Source: Unio delphinus
Lineage: Eukaryota > Mollusca > Bivalvia > Unionida > Unionidae
Assembly (NCBI GenBank): GCA_029339505.1
Contig: JAQISU010000348.1
Span: 289,001-353,000, forward strand
DNA length: 64,000 bases
Direction: 5' to 3'
Under the pieces are notes generated by a model. The model saw only the letters and a list, made by a program, of their open reading frames with translations, was not told the DNA's origin and made no database searches. A program made the translations under genes and the position numbers. Positions 8,772 to 20,200 of this stretch are shown here, in pieces (position 1 is the first letter of the stretch; the number at the start of each line of letters is the position of its first letter).

Positions 8772-10665
8772 ATGGTAAATACATGCTGTGTTGTTGGCTG
8801 TCATAATCGATCAGGTCGTGATAAGAAATCGTTTTTTTCCATCCCGACTATGATAAACAATCAAGGAGAAAAGACTCGACAGTTGAGTGAAGTACGCCAA
8901 ACCCTCTGGTTAGCTCGTCTGAACAGGTCCAACTTTGTGCACACCAAGCATTCCAAAATATGTTCTGATCACTTTATAAATGGTAAGTTGACAATCTTAT
9001 TTTCCGTTTTAATGTACATCCTTGTAGTGCGTTTTAACGTACATCAGTATAAACAATATTGCAAATATCATACGGTGATGTATACATGATTAAGTACTGT
9101 TTTGGTACATATATAATGAACGTACTAATTATCAGTGGCATTTCTGACATATTTGGGATGGTCGTCACTTATTTTTTAAGCTATATATACATAGTGTCAA
9201 TACGTTACATATAACTGCCAGGATAATGTAAATGAGCTTCATTGTGTTGGGTCACTCATAATCTACATCAGTTCATTATGTCTGAATTTAATGCTAAGTA
9301 ATATTTAATGTCATATTTTCAATATGTTGCCTAAGACAATTACATTTAGATTTGATTATCCTCTAATATCATTTCAGGTAAGCCTGCTGTGCTTTATGAT
9401 GAAACAAACCCTGACTGGGCACCCTCAGCTCATCTTGGATATGCAAATGGTACACACACATGTACAACTGATCGGTACAACAGAACCGCAGAGCGCAAAA
9501 AAAAAAGAAAGAGGTTTATGATGCTGCACAGGCGTTGCTTAACTTGTCGTCACATGTCCAAGAGGAAAATGTTGAATCTGAAGATATTTCAGTTGTTTCT
9601 GATACCAGTTGTCAAGTTAAGTGCAAGTTCTATTTAATGGGGAAACTGGAAAATAATTTTGGAAGTTCTCAAGATGAAAAGATTAGTAAACTAACAATGG
9701 ATGAACTAAACAGATTAACATTAGAGAACTTTGAACTGAGGCAGCAGAAATCTGCAAATGAAGTTACAGAAGAGTCCTTCATAGGAAATGATGAGAAGGT
9801 GAAATATTATACTGCTTTACCAACATCTTCAATCTTAATGGCTGTGTACAATTTAGTGGAAGCTTACATCAGTGACTCAACAAAGTGTTCCTTGTAAAAA
9901 TTTCAAAAATTTATTCTTGTGTTGATGATACTGAGACTGAACACACCATTACAGAACTTAGCATACAGATTCAATGTTTCTAAAACAACTGTTTCAAGAG
10001 TGTTTCTTTCATTGATAAGTGTCCTGTATGCAAGATTGCAATTCTTAATTTTCTGGCCAGACAGGGAAGAGCTCCGGAAAACGATGCCAGTGGAAATTAG
10101 GAACTCATTGGGCTCTAAGGTTGCTGTGATTATAGATTGCTTTGAGATCTTCATTGAGCGCCCATCAAATCTTCATGCAAGAGCATCTACCTGGTCCTCA
10201 TACAAGCATCATAACACAGTAAAATACTTAATTGGTATTACACCTCAGGGAGTTATTTCATTTCTGTCACAGGCATGGGGAGGACGTGCTACAGATAAGT
10301 TTATTACAGAAAATTGTGGCTCTTTGAGTAAATTAAACCCAGGGGATATAGTTTTAGCTAACCATGGATTTAATATAAAAGAATGTGTTGGACTAAGAGG
10401 TGCTGAGGCGAAAATTCCAGCATTTACAAGAGGCAAGAAACAAATGTCCCCCCTGGAACTTGAGACATCCAGAAAAATATCACACTTGAGAATTCATATA
10501 GAAAGAATTATTGGCCAGCTGAGGAACAAGTACACACTGCTTGAAGACACACTTCCTATAGACTATGTCATAAGTTCTGAAGATGACATTCCTGTTATAG
10601 ACAAAATTGCTACTGTCTGCTGTGCACTTGTTAATTTATGTGAATCTGTTGTACCATTCAATTAA
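8772..10665 (+). pseudogene. THAP-DDE transposase (element 2), decayed
   Basis: Exon 1 (8772-8982) encodes a THAP zinc finger: MVNTCCVVGCHNRSG, then CSDHF, with C2CH ligands for DNA binding. It ends at donor AATG|GTAAGT. Acceptor ATTTCAG at 9377 opens exon 2 (GKPAVLYDETNPDWAP). An extra base in the A-run near 9500 shifts the frame before EVYDAAQALLNLSSH. TAA at 9895-9897 is an in-frame stop just before KFQKFILVLMILRLNTPL. The catalytic part follows: [13 protein letters not shown], then LANHGF where element 1 has LADRGF, then HIERIIG. The second catalytic Asp is therefore Asn. The stop codon follows VVPFN. Three independent lesions make this copy inactive. It is the best full-length view of the family in the window. 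Confidence 0.85.
8983..9377 (+). other. Intron of element-2 transposase
   Basis: Begins GTAAGTTG after THAP exon 1 and ends TATCATTTCAG. Phase 1 joining gives N-G-K-P-A-V and restores a continuous protein, which supports both sites. Confidence 0.75.
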
Positions 10666-10786
10666 AATTTAGTCTTCTGTTGTACATCCATATCAATAAC
10701 TGAATTTGACAAGTGCTAATCTTCTGTAAAATATTGATACAAGCATACTAAGTTATTTTCATGTTTATGAATGACTGAAAGCTATG

Positions 10787-11034
10787 GAATAAATGTACTA
10801 TTTGAGTGTACTTGGGGAATAAATGTACTGTATGAGTGTATTGGGAGAATATATGTAATGAATGAGTGTATTGGGGGAATAAATGTACTGAATGAGTGTA
10901 TTGGGGGAATGTATGTAATGTACTGTATGAGTGTATTGGGAGAATATATGTAATGAATGAGTGTATTGGTGGAATAAATGTACTGAATGAGTGTATGGGG
11001 GGAATAAATGTACTGTATGAGTGTACTTGGAACA
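10787..11034. repeat. 30-bp minisatellite
   Basis: About eight units of roughly ATTGGGGGAATAAATGTACT plus GAATGAGTGT, with small variants (GGGAGAATATATGTAATG). Because 30 is a multiple of three, long but meaningless frames run through it. Confidence 0.85.
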
Positions 11035-11208
11035 AATACTATTTAATCAAAACTATGATTTCTTATAACTTTAATGAATTTCAAAACAAGTTAGCAACCT
11101 TATTCAATTAAAATTAAATGCTTCAAGAACAACTATTTCATGAGTTTTTTTCACTTATTAAATGATCAATACACATCACTTAAATATTGTATCGTAAATA
11201 TATACAGC

Positions 11209-11366
11209 AGAACCTGTCTTGAAAGACCACCACTTCTGCCAACAAATAATGGTCTCTCAAGACAGTTGGTCAATCAAAACAGGTCATAACACTACATAAT
11301 CAACAAATTTGTGCATGAAGAATGTGGTCTCTCATAGCAGTGGTCTCTCAAGACAGGTTACGCTAT
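11209..11366. mobile_element. Short inverted-repeat element (MITE-like)
   Basis: AACCTGTCTTGAAAGACC near the left end mirrors GGTCTCTCAAGACAGGTT near the right end, with internal copies of GGTCTCTCA. TATA-type sequence lies on both sides. It resembles a small non-autonomous DNA transposon; no coding capacity. Confidence 0.55.
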
Positions 11367-11522
11367 ATATATATATATATGTAATCCTTTTTCACATTCC
11401 TTATGACTCGTGATTCAAAGCTAAAGTAACTATTAAGTCTATATATTATATAACTGTATATTTATATATAATGTCAAAACATTTATGTTGAGATACATGA
11501 ACACAGAATGGACCACACTTAG

Positions 11523-13204
11523 TCAAGAGACTGATAATGATACAGTAAAGCTTGTAAGCAGGCACCGAAATCTCAACTGCTGTTTATGCACAACTTTGGA
11601 TTTTACAGTCTTCTTAAATTCTGGCAGAGAACGACATGTGGAGCAATACCATTTTCCTTTTGGTACTCTTTTCAAGTTAACACATTCAAAGTGAAACCAC
11701 TTGAAAGAACATGCTGCATTGTCACAACCAATAACTGAATCATTTTCAGAATCATAAATTGTTTGACATGTACAAATAGTACCATCACTGCTCTCTTCAC
11801 TGACAGATTGGTTAACGATGTTTGCATGACTAGGAGATGACCTTTCACACAGAACATTATTTATATGGTCATTTCGAACAGGCCTTGAGTAATATTTTCC
11901 CACTAGCTCTAGCAAAATGACTTGATGGAAAAAGTGGTTTGCCTTTTCTAATGCAGATGACCAAAATTCTTCATTGGGCTCTATCCTTTCAGTGATAATC
12001 TTTTTCAGTCCAAACAATGAAGTCACAGAAATCTTTCTCACAAACAAAAAGCTGAGACTGAACTTGATAATAATATGTGTGTCTTTTTCAGTTGTAAACC
12101 TTCATCTATCTTTTGCAAACATGATTTTGAGTCTGTAACATCCACCAGTTTATCTCCTCTTACACAGAATGGGCATTTGATCTCTATGCAGCCTTCGCCA
12201 CAACAATCACATTTTACAAAAGAATCTGATGAAGCACCCATGTATGGAAAGTTGGGATTGATGACAAGTCCACAATCTATTATTTCAAAATTGTCATGTA
12301 AATGGGACATTTCTGTAATGTATCTCAGCAAAGCTACTTTCTCATGGTCACACCCCCATTTTGTTGCACTGGTAGTGAATTTGTTTACATGAGGATAGCA
12401 AATACTCTTAATAAGTGACTGGGAAGGCTGCTCAGCTGATGTATGACATACAGCTTTCAGTTTTGAGGCAGTTATACGACTTGCCCGGAACCTAAACCAC
12501 TCTTTGCAGTTTGCTTGTGCTTTTGTAGCCATTTCAACATGAAGACATTCTTCCTTAGATACACTGATATTTGCTGCAATTTTCTCACAGTGTAATAACA
12601 CGTCTTCTTTTCCCATGCCAAAGCAGTCTTGGTCCTCCAAGTCATTAAGAATAGCAGAATATTTTTCATGTAAAGATAATGGAACATATGCATCAGAATA
12701 GTTTGGAACTAACGACAAAATCCCAGGCTTTTTACTTGACAGTGCAATCTCTCTAAAAAATGTACACATATCATCAGAAGTGGTAAGAGGTGTTGCAGAC
12801 TTTGTCTTTTTTATAGTGTTTGATTCAACACGGGTAGATGTACACTTATGAATTTTTTCATCTAGTATCTTCTTTTTAGTCTTTGCACTAGTAAAGTCGA
12901 TATTGTGAACCCGCTTGTGTTCAATTTTATGCATAGCTGATGGAAGCAACCAATATGCTTTATTTTCTGTCACAGTGGTAGAATTTCTAATATTCACAGT
13001 GGCCTCTATTGCAAAAAGCAGAGCACCAGCATGATTGCATACCTCTCCTAAACCTGCCATACAATTGCAATGAGCAGCCTTAACTGTTCCATTTGACAAA
13101 GCAATTATGCATGGCTGAAGTGGAGTAGCATTCATTCTCTGTGAATGTTTGACCTGCAAAAGAGATATGTATATTATTACATTTTCAAAATTGATCAATA
13201 TCAA
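11523..13204 (-). pseudogene. SWIM-YqaJ-PHD nuclease, main exon (element 2)
   Basis: Minus-strand exon after acceptor TCTTTTGCAG. It reads VKHSQRMN, SWIM zinc finger (CNCMAGLGEVCNHAGALL), IDFTSAKTKKK, LSLVPNYSDAYVP, WFRFRASRITASKLK, GCDHEK, GASSDS, then IEIKCPF, so the acidic residue and E-x-K of the YqaJ core are kept. A frameshift near 12070 and another near 12005 break the frame before the C4HC3 PHD finger (CTCQTIYDSENDS to WYCSTCRS). The nuclease core is thus better preserved than in element 1, but translation would stop before the PHD finger. Confidence 0.8.
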
Positions 13205-13600
13205 GAAGATATGTACCAGTTTGATAAGTACAAGTACTTGAAAACACGTACATAAATGCCTAAATGCCCATCTCAGTAAATATATTAATTATAGGAAGCT
13301 GGCATATAATTGTAAATATGTATTTAATGCATTTCACCTAATATTTGATCATTGTGTTTTGCAATTTCATTCCGGTATAATCTTAAAAAAGATCACAAGA
13401 AAGGTATATATATATATGTACACAAAAGATATGACAACCATAGTTTTATTAAAACAGTAGCTGCTTCATAACTGACACAACAATATTAAAATGCATATTC
13501 ATTTAAAATACCCAAATGTAACTCAAGGTAAGTAACGGGAATGTATATACAAGCACGAAAAGTTTGTACTTGCACGTCCAGTTACGAGGGAATGCCCATT
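13205..13600 (-). other. Intron of element-2 nuclease
   Basis: Ends TATCTCTTTTGCAG next to VKHSQ. It contains AT-rich sequence only. The element-1 gene has no intron at this position, so the intron was gained or lost between copies, or the junction is mis-set. Confidence 0.45.
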
Positions 13601-13907
13601 GTCAACTCGTTGTCGCACTTCTGTAACCCATCCACAAACAAAAAAAATTGTATGATTCCAAGGATTTATAGGCTTTAAAGTCTTCTAAAGCACTTTTCTC
13701 TGTGATCAGATAATTTACAATATCTGGGTATGAAATATTCGGGAGATCTGCAACATCGCTTCCCCATTCGGACAATGGAATTTTGTACGGGTCCTTTCCA
13801 CACAAACTGATTTTTTCCAGGTATCTTCTCCTTGCTTGCGAGTCTAAGGAATCTATATGATCAATTTCTGTCGTCCCATCTTTCGATTGTTTGCTTTTAG
13901 TGGCCAT
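13601..13907 (-). pseudogene. Element-2 nuclease, exon 1
   Basis: Starts MATKSKQSKDGTTEIDH and shares YPDIVNYLI and FKAYKSLESYNFF with element 1. A slip in the A-run after NFF shifts the frame before CGWV. It is the N-terminal part of the same SWIM-YqaJ-PHD gene. Confidence 0.7.
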
Positions 13908-13976
13908 AATTAATTACTCTTCATATATTCAATGATGCGCTCATTCATAGCAACACGTATGCAAAACAAGCTTGCC

Positions 13977-14036
13977 CATAAAGATGGCGGAATACCGATG
14001 TATACCGATTGTGATGACGTCGTGCGCAACCTATCT
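13977..14036 (-). repeat. Element-2 right terminal inverted repeat (imperfect)
   Basis: Contains AAGATGGCGG at its inner edge and CTATCT at its outer edge. The matching ATGGCG-to-ATCTATT distance of 49 bp is identical at the element-1 right end. Confidence 0.5.
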
Positions 14037-14152
14037 ATTAGGATTAGTTAAATTGCCGTTGTGCAGGCCCCTGACTTGGCAATATAGGTTTTTAATAATA
14101 TCAGATTTGTACCTGGCTGGACAAAGACCCAATCCTGGGAAATCACTGATAT

Positions 14153-15430
14153 AATATTTTACACAACTCGGTAAATGTAGATATTATACTTTGTGTCATC
14201 GATACATTGTTTACTTGGAATCAATTTTCCTTTTTCCATTGTTGACAGTGGCTTTACTTCTATTTCATCTCTCTATGATTGAAACCAATGTAAAATGGCT
14301 AATAAGGACTCTATTCGAGTATCGTACATAGATATAATTGGTATTGGATCTTTTAAATGTTTTAATAGACTGCTTGTATTGTCCAAATATCATACCATTC
14401 AGAATACAGTTATTCATTAATGAACTTCGGTATTGTTGCATCAAGTTTAACATATGGTTCAAAACTTCCTCAGCAAGATTATTTCTCATTTCCTCGAAAT
14501 AATCCGGATGTAGATACAAGATAATTTGTATTGAACTTTACGAGTTACCATCACATTTGGCAGCGTTAATCCATTGATCCCATACAATGCATTGATCTGA
14601 CTTGACTAGCTTCCTTGTGAGATGTGTCCCAGTCGGTTCTTCCACCGTTAATACTGGCCACCATGTATAGTGAAAAATGGCGTTAAACCCTACAGCATCA
14701 ACAACATAACAATGGTGTGCATACATTGATACACAACTTTTAAATATAGGACTAGGTTACATTATTGAATTGGATGTTTCTTTGCATTTGTAATGTAAAA
14801 TATCATTGTCTGACTACATTTAACTATGCAGTTTTCTGATTTGGACACGAAAGTACCAGTTGAGCTCGCAGACGTTACCAACCCAGACTGGGCACTCACT
14901 GTCAAGATGGGGTATGACTTGCATGGTCTCTCAGCCAGCTTGTCCAGTGACAGATATAAGCAAAAACAGACAAGACGGCACAGGAATGGCTCAAGTTACT
15001 CGTATGATATTGTCAAAGTTGCATAACCTATCAAGCCAGTATTAAAAAAAACTTTCGTGGTCATCACCTTCAAATTGTCTTTCTGACAAGCTCAGTTTCT
15101 TTTATATCAAATAGGTGCAGCTAAAGTTCTGTTTCTGTACATATTTCAGTCTCGGGCAATGTAATATTTTCTTTAATTAAATCAGGATTTTCAACCATAT
15201 TGACTTCTGGAGATTCTTAAACCAACTGTGTTCTCGATTTAGAAGTCAGCTAGTACTTGGTGTTGCACATTTCAAATTTTCTTTCTGACATCTGTATTTT
15301 GTCAATCTGATTTCTAAGATCCATGTTCTCCACAGTTAATCTGTTCAGCTCAGTTTCTTTTATATCAAGTAGGTGCAGCTCAAGTTCTGTTTCTAATTAA
15401 ATCAGGATTTTCAACCATATTGCCTTCTGG
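14153..15430. repeat. Rearranged transposase-derived block, copy 1
   Basis: About 900 bp (14153-15084) nearly identical to 44973-45915. It holds a plus-strand fragment (14826-15024) reading DVTNPDWALTVKMGYDLHG, homologous to exon 2 of the element-2 transposase (DETNPDWAPSAHLGY). This is followed by the next transposase segment in reverse orientation (minus strand: KETELNRLTVENMDLRNQ). The reverse part is partly duplicated (15088-15136 and 15344-15392). The arrangement suggests a deletion/inversion derivative of an ISL2EU-type element. Confidence 0.65.
14265..14519 (-). pseudogene. Possible transposase fragment, 84 aa
   Basis: Open minus-strand frame (LHPDYFEEMRNNLAEEVL, then HMLNLMQQYRSSL) also open in the second block copy (45084-45350). 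It resembles the linker part of THAP/P-type transposase-like proteins, but I cannot assign it firmly. The high nucleotide identity between copies means the shared open frame is weak evidence for function. Confidence 0.3.
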
Positions 15431-15495
15431 AGCACGAAAGGGGGGGGGGGCTTGTTACCGTTCTCATATCAACACATTTGCTGGGCCAGTGACTC

Positions 15496-15508
15496 AAACC
15501 CATGCATA
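15496..15508. repeat. Left TSD of LINE B
   Basis: AAACCCATGCATA; repeated at 21350-21362 after the B tail. Confidence 0.85.
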
Positions 15509-15509
15509 T

Positions 15510-16046
15510 CCCCCTGCGGGTTCGGGGTTGTAGAATTGGCCCGACGTGCCTCGCCACGTGTCGTAAAAGGCGACTAAGTAGAGGCAACCTGTTTGCCGTG
15601 GGTTGCGTCCCGTGTCGGGGGAGGAAAGGATCCTGGTAGTTGCAACACACTACTTTGGCCTCTACTTCTCCTAGACGGGTGGTCGAGATGGGCCCGGTCT
15701 CGACAAATCGGCTGGTCACGCCGAGCCCTAGGAAGTCTTTATTAACTCTCTCACCTCCTTTTACTTTCTCCTTGTATCTCTTTTGATACCACCGTTGCCC
15801 CTACTTTCTATTCCTGTGTCTTTCCCTTTTCCAAATCTTAGAAGACTTCCTAGAAGGCGGTGGATCAACGGGTCAATCGGGGGGTAATTTTACTGACCTT
15901 AGAAATTGGCGACTTCAGGGTCAACTAAAGGTAATTTTATCAACTGAGTATGGCATCTGTGTATCCCTGGCACTTCAAAAGTGTCCCCTTGTTGGGCTCC
16001 TTGGTGGGTGGGGAGCACGGGTGCTGAATTTTTCAATCAAGCCATC
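15510..16046 (+). promoter_or_regulatory. LINE B 5' UTR
   Basis: GC-rich leader shared with A2 and A4. It contains the AAGTAGAGGC/GCCTCTACTT and GTCGAGA/TCTCGAC inverted pairs. It presumably holds the internal promoter and RNA structure; no experimental basis here. Confidence 0.5.
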
Positions 16047-17213
16047 ATGGAGAATTCCAAAAAAACACTTAAACGTACCAAAACTGTGTCAGTAGAGTCG
16101 GATGATGAACCATGTAGTGTGGAATCCTTTCCTCGCTTCATGGTCATCCAATCAAAAGACGAAACTAAACAACTTGCTAAATTATCGCCATTTATAGTCG
16201 AAAAGACTATACTTGGATTAGTCGGCAAGCCGAAAAGTGTCAAAAAACTCAGATCAGGCGGCCTACTTGTAGAGTGTGAGCGCAAAGCACAAACTGAAAA
16301 TGTACTGAAAATTAAGACCTTTCACGATATTCCAGTAACCTGCTCCGCCCACTCTACACTTAATACATCAAAAGGCGTCATTCGTTGCCGTGACCTTGAT
16401 GGAGTCTGCGACAAGGAAATCGTCGAGGGCATGAAAAATGAAGGTGTCACTGCAGTCCGTAGAATTCGTATCAAACGAAACAACAATCTGCAGGACACCA
16501 ACACTATTATACTCACCTTTAATAAGCCAACATTGCCTAAAGTGGTCAAGGTTGGCTTCCTACAAGTTAAGGTTGAAGTATACATACCAAATCCCCTCCG
16601 ATGTTACAAATGTCAAAGATACGGTCACCATGAAGACAGATGCTCTAGAAGCCAAATATGTGGCCGATGCGGCGACCCCTCCCACCGGGAATCAGAGTGC
16701 AAAGCCACTCCGCATTGCGTCAACTGCGGCAAGGAACACCATGCTAATTCAAAGGAATGCGACACATGGAGGCAGGAGAAGGAAATCCAGAGGGTTAAAT
16801 ACACTTCCAACATTCCCTATCCAGAGGCCAGGAAGCTTGTTCAAGCTAGATCACTCCCCGGCCCATCCTTCTCAACTGTAGTGAAGAGCAGCCAAAAAGT
16901 AACGAAAGACGCACAAACTCAAACAAACCCACCTGAATCCCATTCCGACCCGAACATCCCACACTACAAACCGCAGAAAAACTCGACATCGACACAAACA
17001 ACATTCAACAATACTCCACCACAAAAATCACCAAATAGCAAGAAAAAGCTACAATCAAATAGGCAGCAAAAAGGGTCTGATGACCCTATAAAGCTGCACA
17101 ACAGGTTTGGAGACCTAGAGGACATGGATGCAGAAGAATCTGCTTCATGTCCTCAGGGTAGCTCCAGACCTAACAATAAAAAATACACCCCCGTACTTCC
17201 TCCAGATAAATAA
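16047..17213 (+). CDS. LINE B ORF1: zinc-knuckle nucleic-acid-binding protein
   Basis: Open frame of 388 aa from MENSKKTLKRTK. The start at 16047 matches the A copies although the frame is open further upstream. The N-terminal half is an RRM-like region (FPRFMVIQSKDE, ECERKAQTENVLK, VRRIRIKRNN). Three CCHC knuckles follow (CYKCQRYGHHEDRC, CGRCGDPSHRESEC, CVNCGKEHHANSKEC), then a Thr/Gln/Ser/Pro-rich tail. It packages element RNA. Still open although ORF2 of this copy is broken. Confidence 0.85.
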   Translation: MENSKKTLKRTKTVSVESDDEPCSVESFPRFMVIQSKDETKQLAKLSPFIVEKTILGLVGKPKSVKKLRSGGLLVECERKAQTENVLKIKTFHDIPVTCSAHSTLNTSKGVIRCRDLDGVCDKEIVEGMKNEGVTAVRRIRIKRNNNLQDTNTIILTFNKPTLPKVVKVGFLQVKVEVYIPNPLRCYKCQRYGHHEDRCSRSQICGRCGDPSHRESECKATPHCVNCGKEHHANSKECDTWRQEKEIQRVKYTSNIPYPEARKLVQARSLPGPSFSTVVKSSQKVTKDAQTQTNPPESHSDPNIPHYKPQKNSTSTQTTFNNTPPQKSPNSKKKLQSNRQQKGSDDPIKLHNRFGDLEDMDAEESASCPQGSSRPNNKKYTPVLPPDK

Positions 17214-17275
17214 CCAAACAGTTTGCCTCCGCGAAAGGTCTAACCTAGCTCCAGAATCTTTAATATAAAGTTGTA

Positions 17276-20200
17276 ATGAAGAACACCATTTTACAATGGA
17301 ACTGTAGAGGACTTAAAGCCAACTACCATGATATTATTTTGCTTTTAAACGAACATGATCCTGCAGTACTATGTCTTCAAGAAACATTTTTGAAAAATAC
17401 AGATAACATCACATTTAAAAACTACTCCCTGTTTAACAACTACTCTCAGAATGTTGACAGGGCCTCAGGAGGAGTCTCTGTTATTGTGAACAACAGAACC
17501 CCTCATAGGGTAATTCCTCTAAACACAGACTTGCAAGCCATTGCTGTAAGCGTCACTCTTCATCGAGTGATTACATTTTGCTCTATTTACTTGCCACCAA
17601 ACACTAACATAGTTCCAAATGAATTAGATACCCTTGTTCAACAACTTCCCGCACCATTTGTTTAACTCGGGGATTTTAATGCCCATAACATTTTATGGGG
17701 ATCAAATCATATAAGTGACAGAGGTCACAAAGTTGAAGACTTTATTTCTAGACACGATCTGTGTCTATATAATACCAAAACACCTACATATCTACACCCA
17801 GGCACGGGTACATACACATGCATCGATTTGACAATTTGTTCTCCCTCGCTGCTTTTGGACTATGAATGGAACGTCGCTGATGACCTTCACAGCAGCGATC
17901 ACTTCCCAATCTCCCTTGTAAATCTTAACTCTACAATTGATGAAATAACTCCACAATGGAATTTAAAGAAGGCCGACTGGGCCAAGTTCGAAACACTCTG
18001 TAAAACTAGGCTGAATGAGGGTACAGTTTTCAATGTTAACGACCCCATTCAGCTTTTTACATCTATTTTAACAGAAATTGCAGAAGAATCTATCCCCAAA
18101 TCCTCCACAAACTGTAAAAGAACCCTAAAACCTTGGGTCACTAAGGAATGTAAAGAAGCAATTAGACTACGCCGAAAAGCATTAAAAAAATTTAATAATC
18201 ATCCGACGCCCGAAAACTTAATTATATATCGCATTGTCCGAGCTAAAGCTCGCCGCACAATCAAAGAAAGTAAAAGAGCATCATGGAAGAAATATGTTTC
18301 TTCTTTAAACTCTCGTTCCTCTGTTAAGAAAGTTTGGGATACTATACGCAAAATAAACGGAAAGAGCAAACAAAACCCTCTCCGACATCTGACACTGAAC
18401 AATAACAACTTTAATTCAAAACGTGACATTGCAAATACTCTTGCTGACAGTTTCTCCAAAAATTCATCATCATCTAATTATTCAGAAGCTTTCCAAAAAC
18501 TTAAAACTCGAAAAGAAAAGACACGTTTAAAATTCACATCCAACAACTCGGAAAGTTATAATCAGTTGTTCTCATTATCGGAGCTTAGGGAGGCTTTAGA
18601 TAAGGCCCATGATACATCCACTGGGCCTGACGAAATACATTACCAGTTTTTGAAACACCTCCCAGAATCATCATTAACATCTCTTTTGAAACTCTTCAAT
18701 GATTTATGGATCACTGGTAATGTACCAAAAATCTGGAAAGAAGCAACTGTAATACCAGTCCCCAAACCAGGTAAAGATAGCGAAGACCCCAACAGCTATC
18801 GACCAATTGCACTGACAAGCTGTGTGCAAAACAATGGAACGAATGATCAATTCTCGACTTATCTGGTACTTGGAAACTAACAATTTAATATCTCCTTTCC
18901 AAAGTGGCTTTCGTTATGGACGGAGCACCAATGATCATCTGGTTAGACTAGAAACATTCATTCGTGATGCATTTATCAAGAAAGAACATTTAGTAGCAGT
19001 CTTCTTTGATTAACAAAAGGCATATGACACGACATGGAAGTACGGGATACAAAATGACCTGCACGATCTAGGTCTAAAAGGCCGGCTGCCCTCTTTCATA
19101 TCCAGCTTTCTCTCAGACAGAGAATTCAAGGTACGAGTGGGCTCTACTCTATCAGATTTGCACGAGCAAGAGATGGGTGTGCCCCAGGGCAGTATTTTAT
19201 CCGTGACACTTTTCAATATCAAAATTAATAGTATCAAAGTGTCTGACTCCTGGTGTGGATTGCTCGCTATATGTTGATGATTTTCTAATATGTTATAGAT
19301 CGAAGCACATGCATACAATTGAAAGACAACTTCAGCAAAATATAAACAAGATTCAAAGTTGGGCCAGTGCAAACGGTTTCAAATTCTCGAAGTCTAAAAC
19401 AGTATGCATGCATTTCTGTCAGTTACGAAGACATCACGATGAACCTCACCTCACGCTGGACGGAACACCTATTCCAGTTGTTGAGGAAACAAAATTTTTA
19501 GGTATTATCTTTGACAGAAGACTGACTTTTATTCCACACCTAAAGAACCTGAAAGCTAAATGCTCAAAAGCACTTGACCTACTTCAATTAGTATCGCACA
19601 CTGACTGGGGTGCTGATAGAAAAATCATCCTGAATTTATATAGAACGTTTATTCGCTCCAAACTAGACTATGGTTGCGTTGTGTATGGCTCAGCCAGGAA
19701 ATCATATTTGAAAATACTTGATCCAATTCATCATCAGGGTATAAGACTGGCTTTGGGAGCATTTAAAACTTCCCCATGTGAAAGCCTTCTAGCTGAGGCG
19801 AATGAACCACCATTATCACATCGTAGAGACATGCTTTCCGCACAGTATGCTCTCAAATTAAAATCAAACCCTCTGAATCCTGCTTTTTCGGCTGTTTTTC
19901 AACCCAAATACAAAACTTTATACGAAAATAAACCAAACGCCATACCTTCATTTGGCATTAGAATATTATCCAGCCTTGACACTACAAATATAGATCTTTC
20001 TAACATTCAGAAAACGTCTATCCCCGAAACACCACCCTGGCTAATTAAACAACCAAAAGTACTTTTTACGCTACACGACGGTAAAAAATCTGAGACAAAC
20101 CCTTCTGTCTTCCACAACTCTTACCATGAACTCCTCACCGAATTTAAAAACTACACCAGAATTTACACTGATGGATCAAAGGATGAGGAAAAGGCTGCTG

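Larger units (their letters stand above)
10666..11522. other. Spacer between convergent element-2 genes
   Basis: Non-coding AT-rich stretch holding a 30-bp minisatellite and an inverted-repeat element, both listed separately. I see nothing else. Confidence 0.6.
8630..14036. mobile_element. ISL2EU-like DNA transposon, element 2 (nearly complete)
   Basis: Carries both genes: THAP-DDE transposase on +, SWIM-YqaJ-PHD nuclease on -, convergent. The proposed ends are AGATAG (8630) and CTATCT (14031-14036), each followed outward by AT. The inverted ends are imperfect over about 60 bp but share CCATCTT at offset 51 from the left end and 50 from the right. Length is about 5.4 kb. All genes carry lesions, so the element could move only with help. 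Boundaries are inferred from short matches. Confidence 0.6.

Noticed and set aside
10787..11034. CRISPR-like array
   Set aside because: Units are contiguous without unique spacers, and the DNA is eukaryotic.
10748..11035. 95-aa repetitive peptide
   Set aside because: Produced by the 30-bp minisatellite; both strands and several frames are open for the same reason.
15411..15719. Antisense frames across the LINE 5' UTR (also at 30699-30938 and 53766-54299)
   Set aside because: GC-rich leader read backwards; in the last case a real recombinase frame runs by chance into the LINE antisense sequence.
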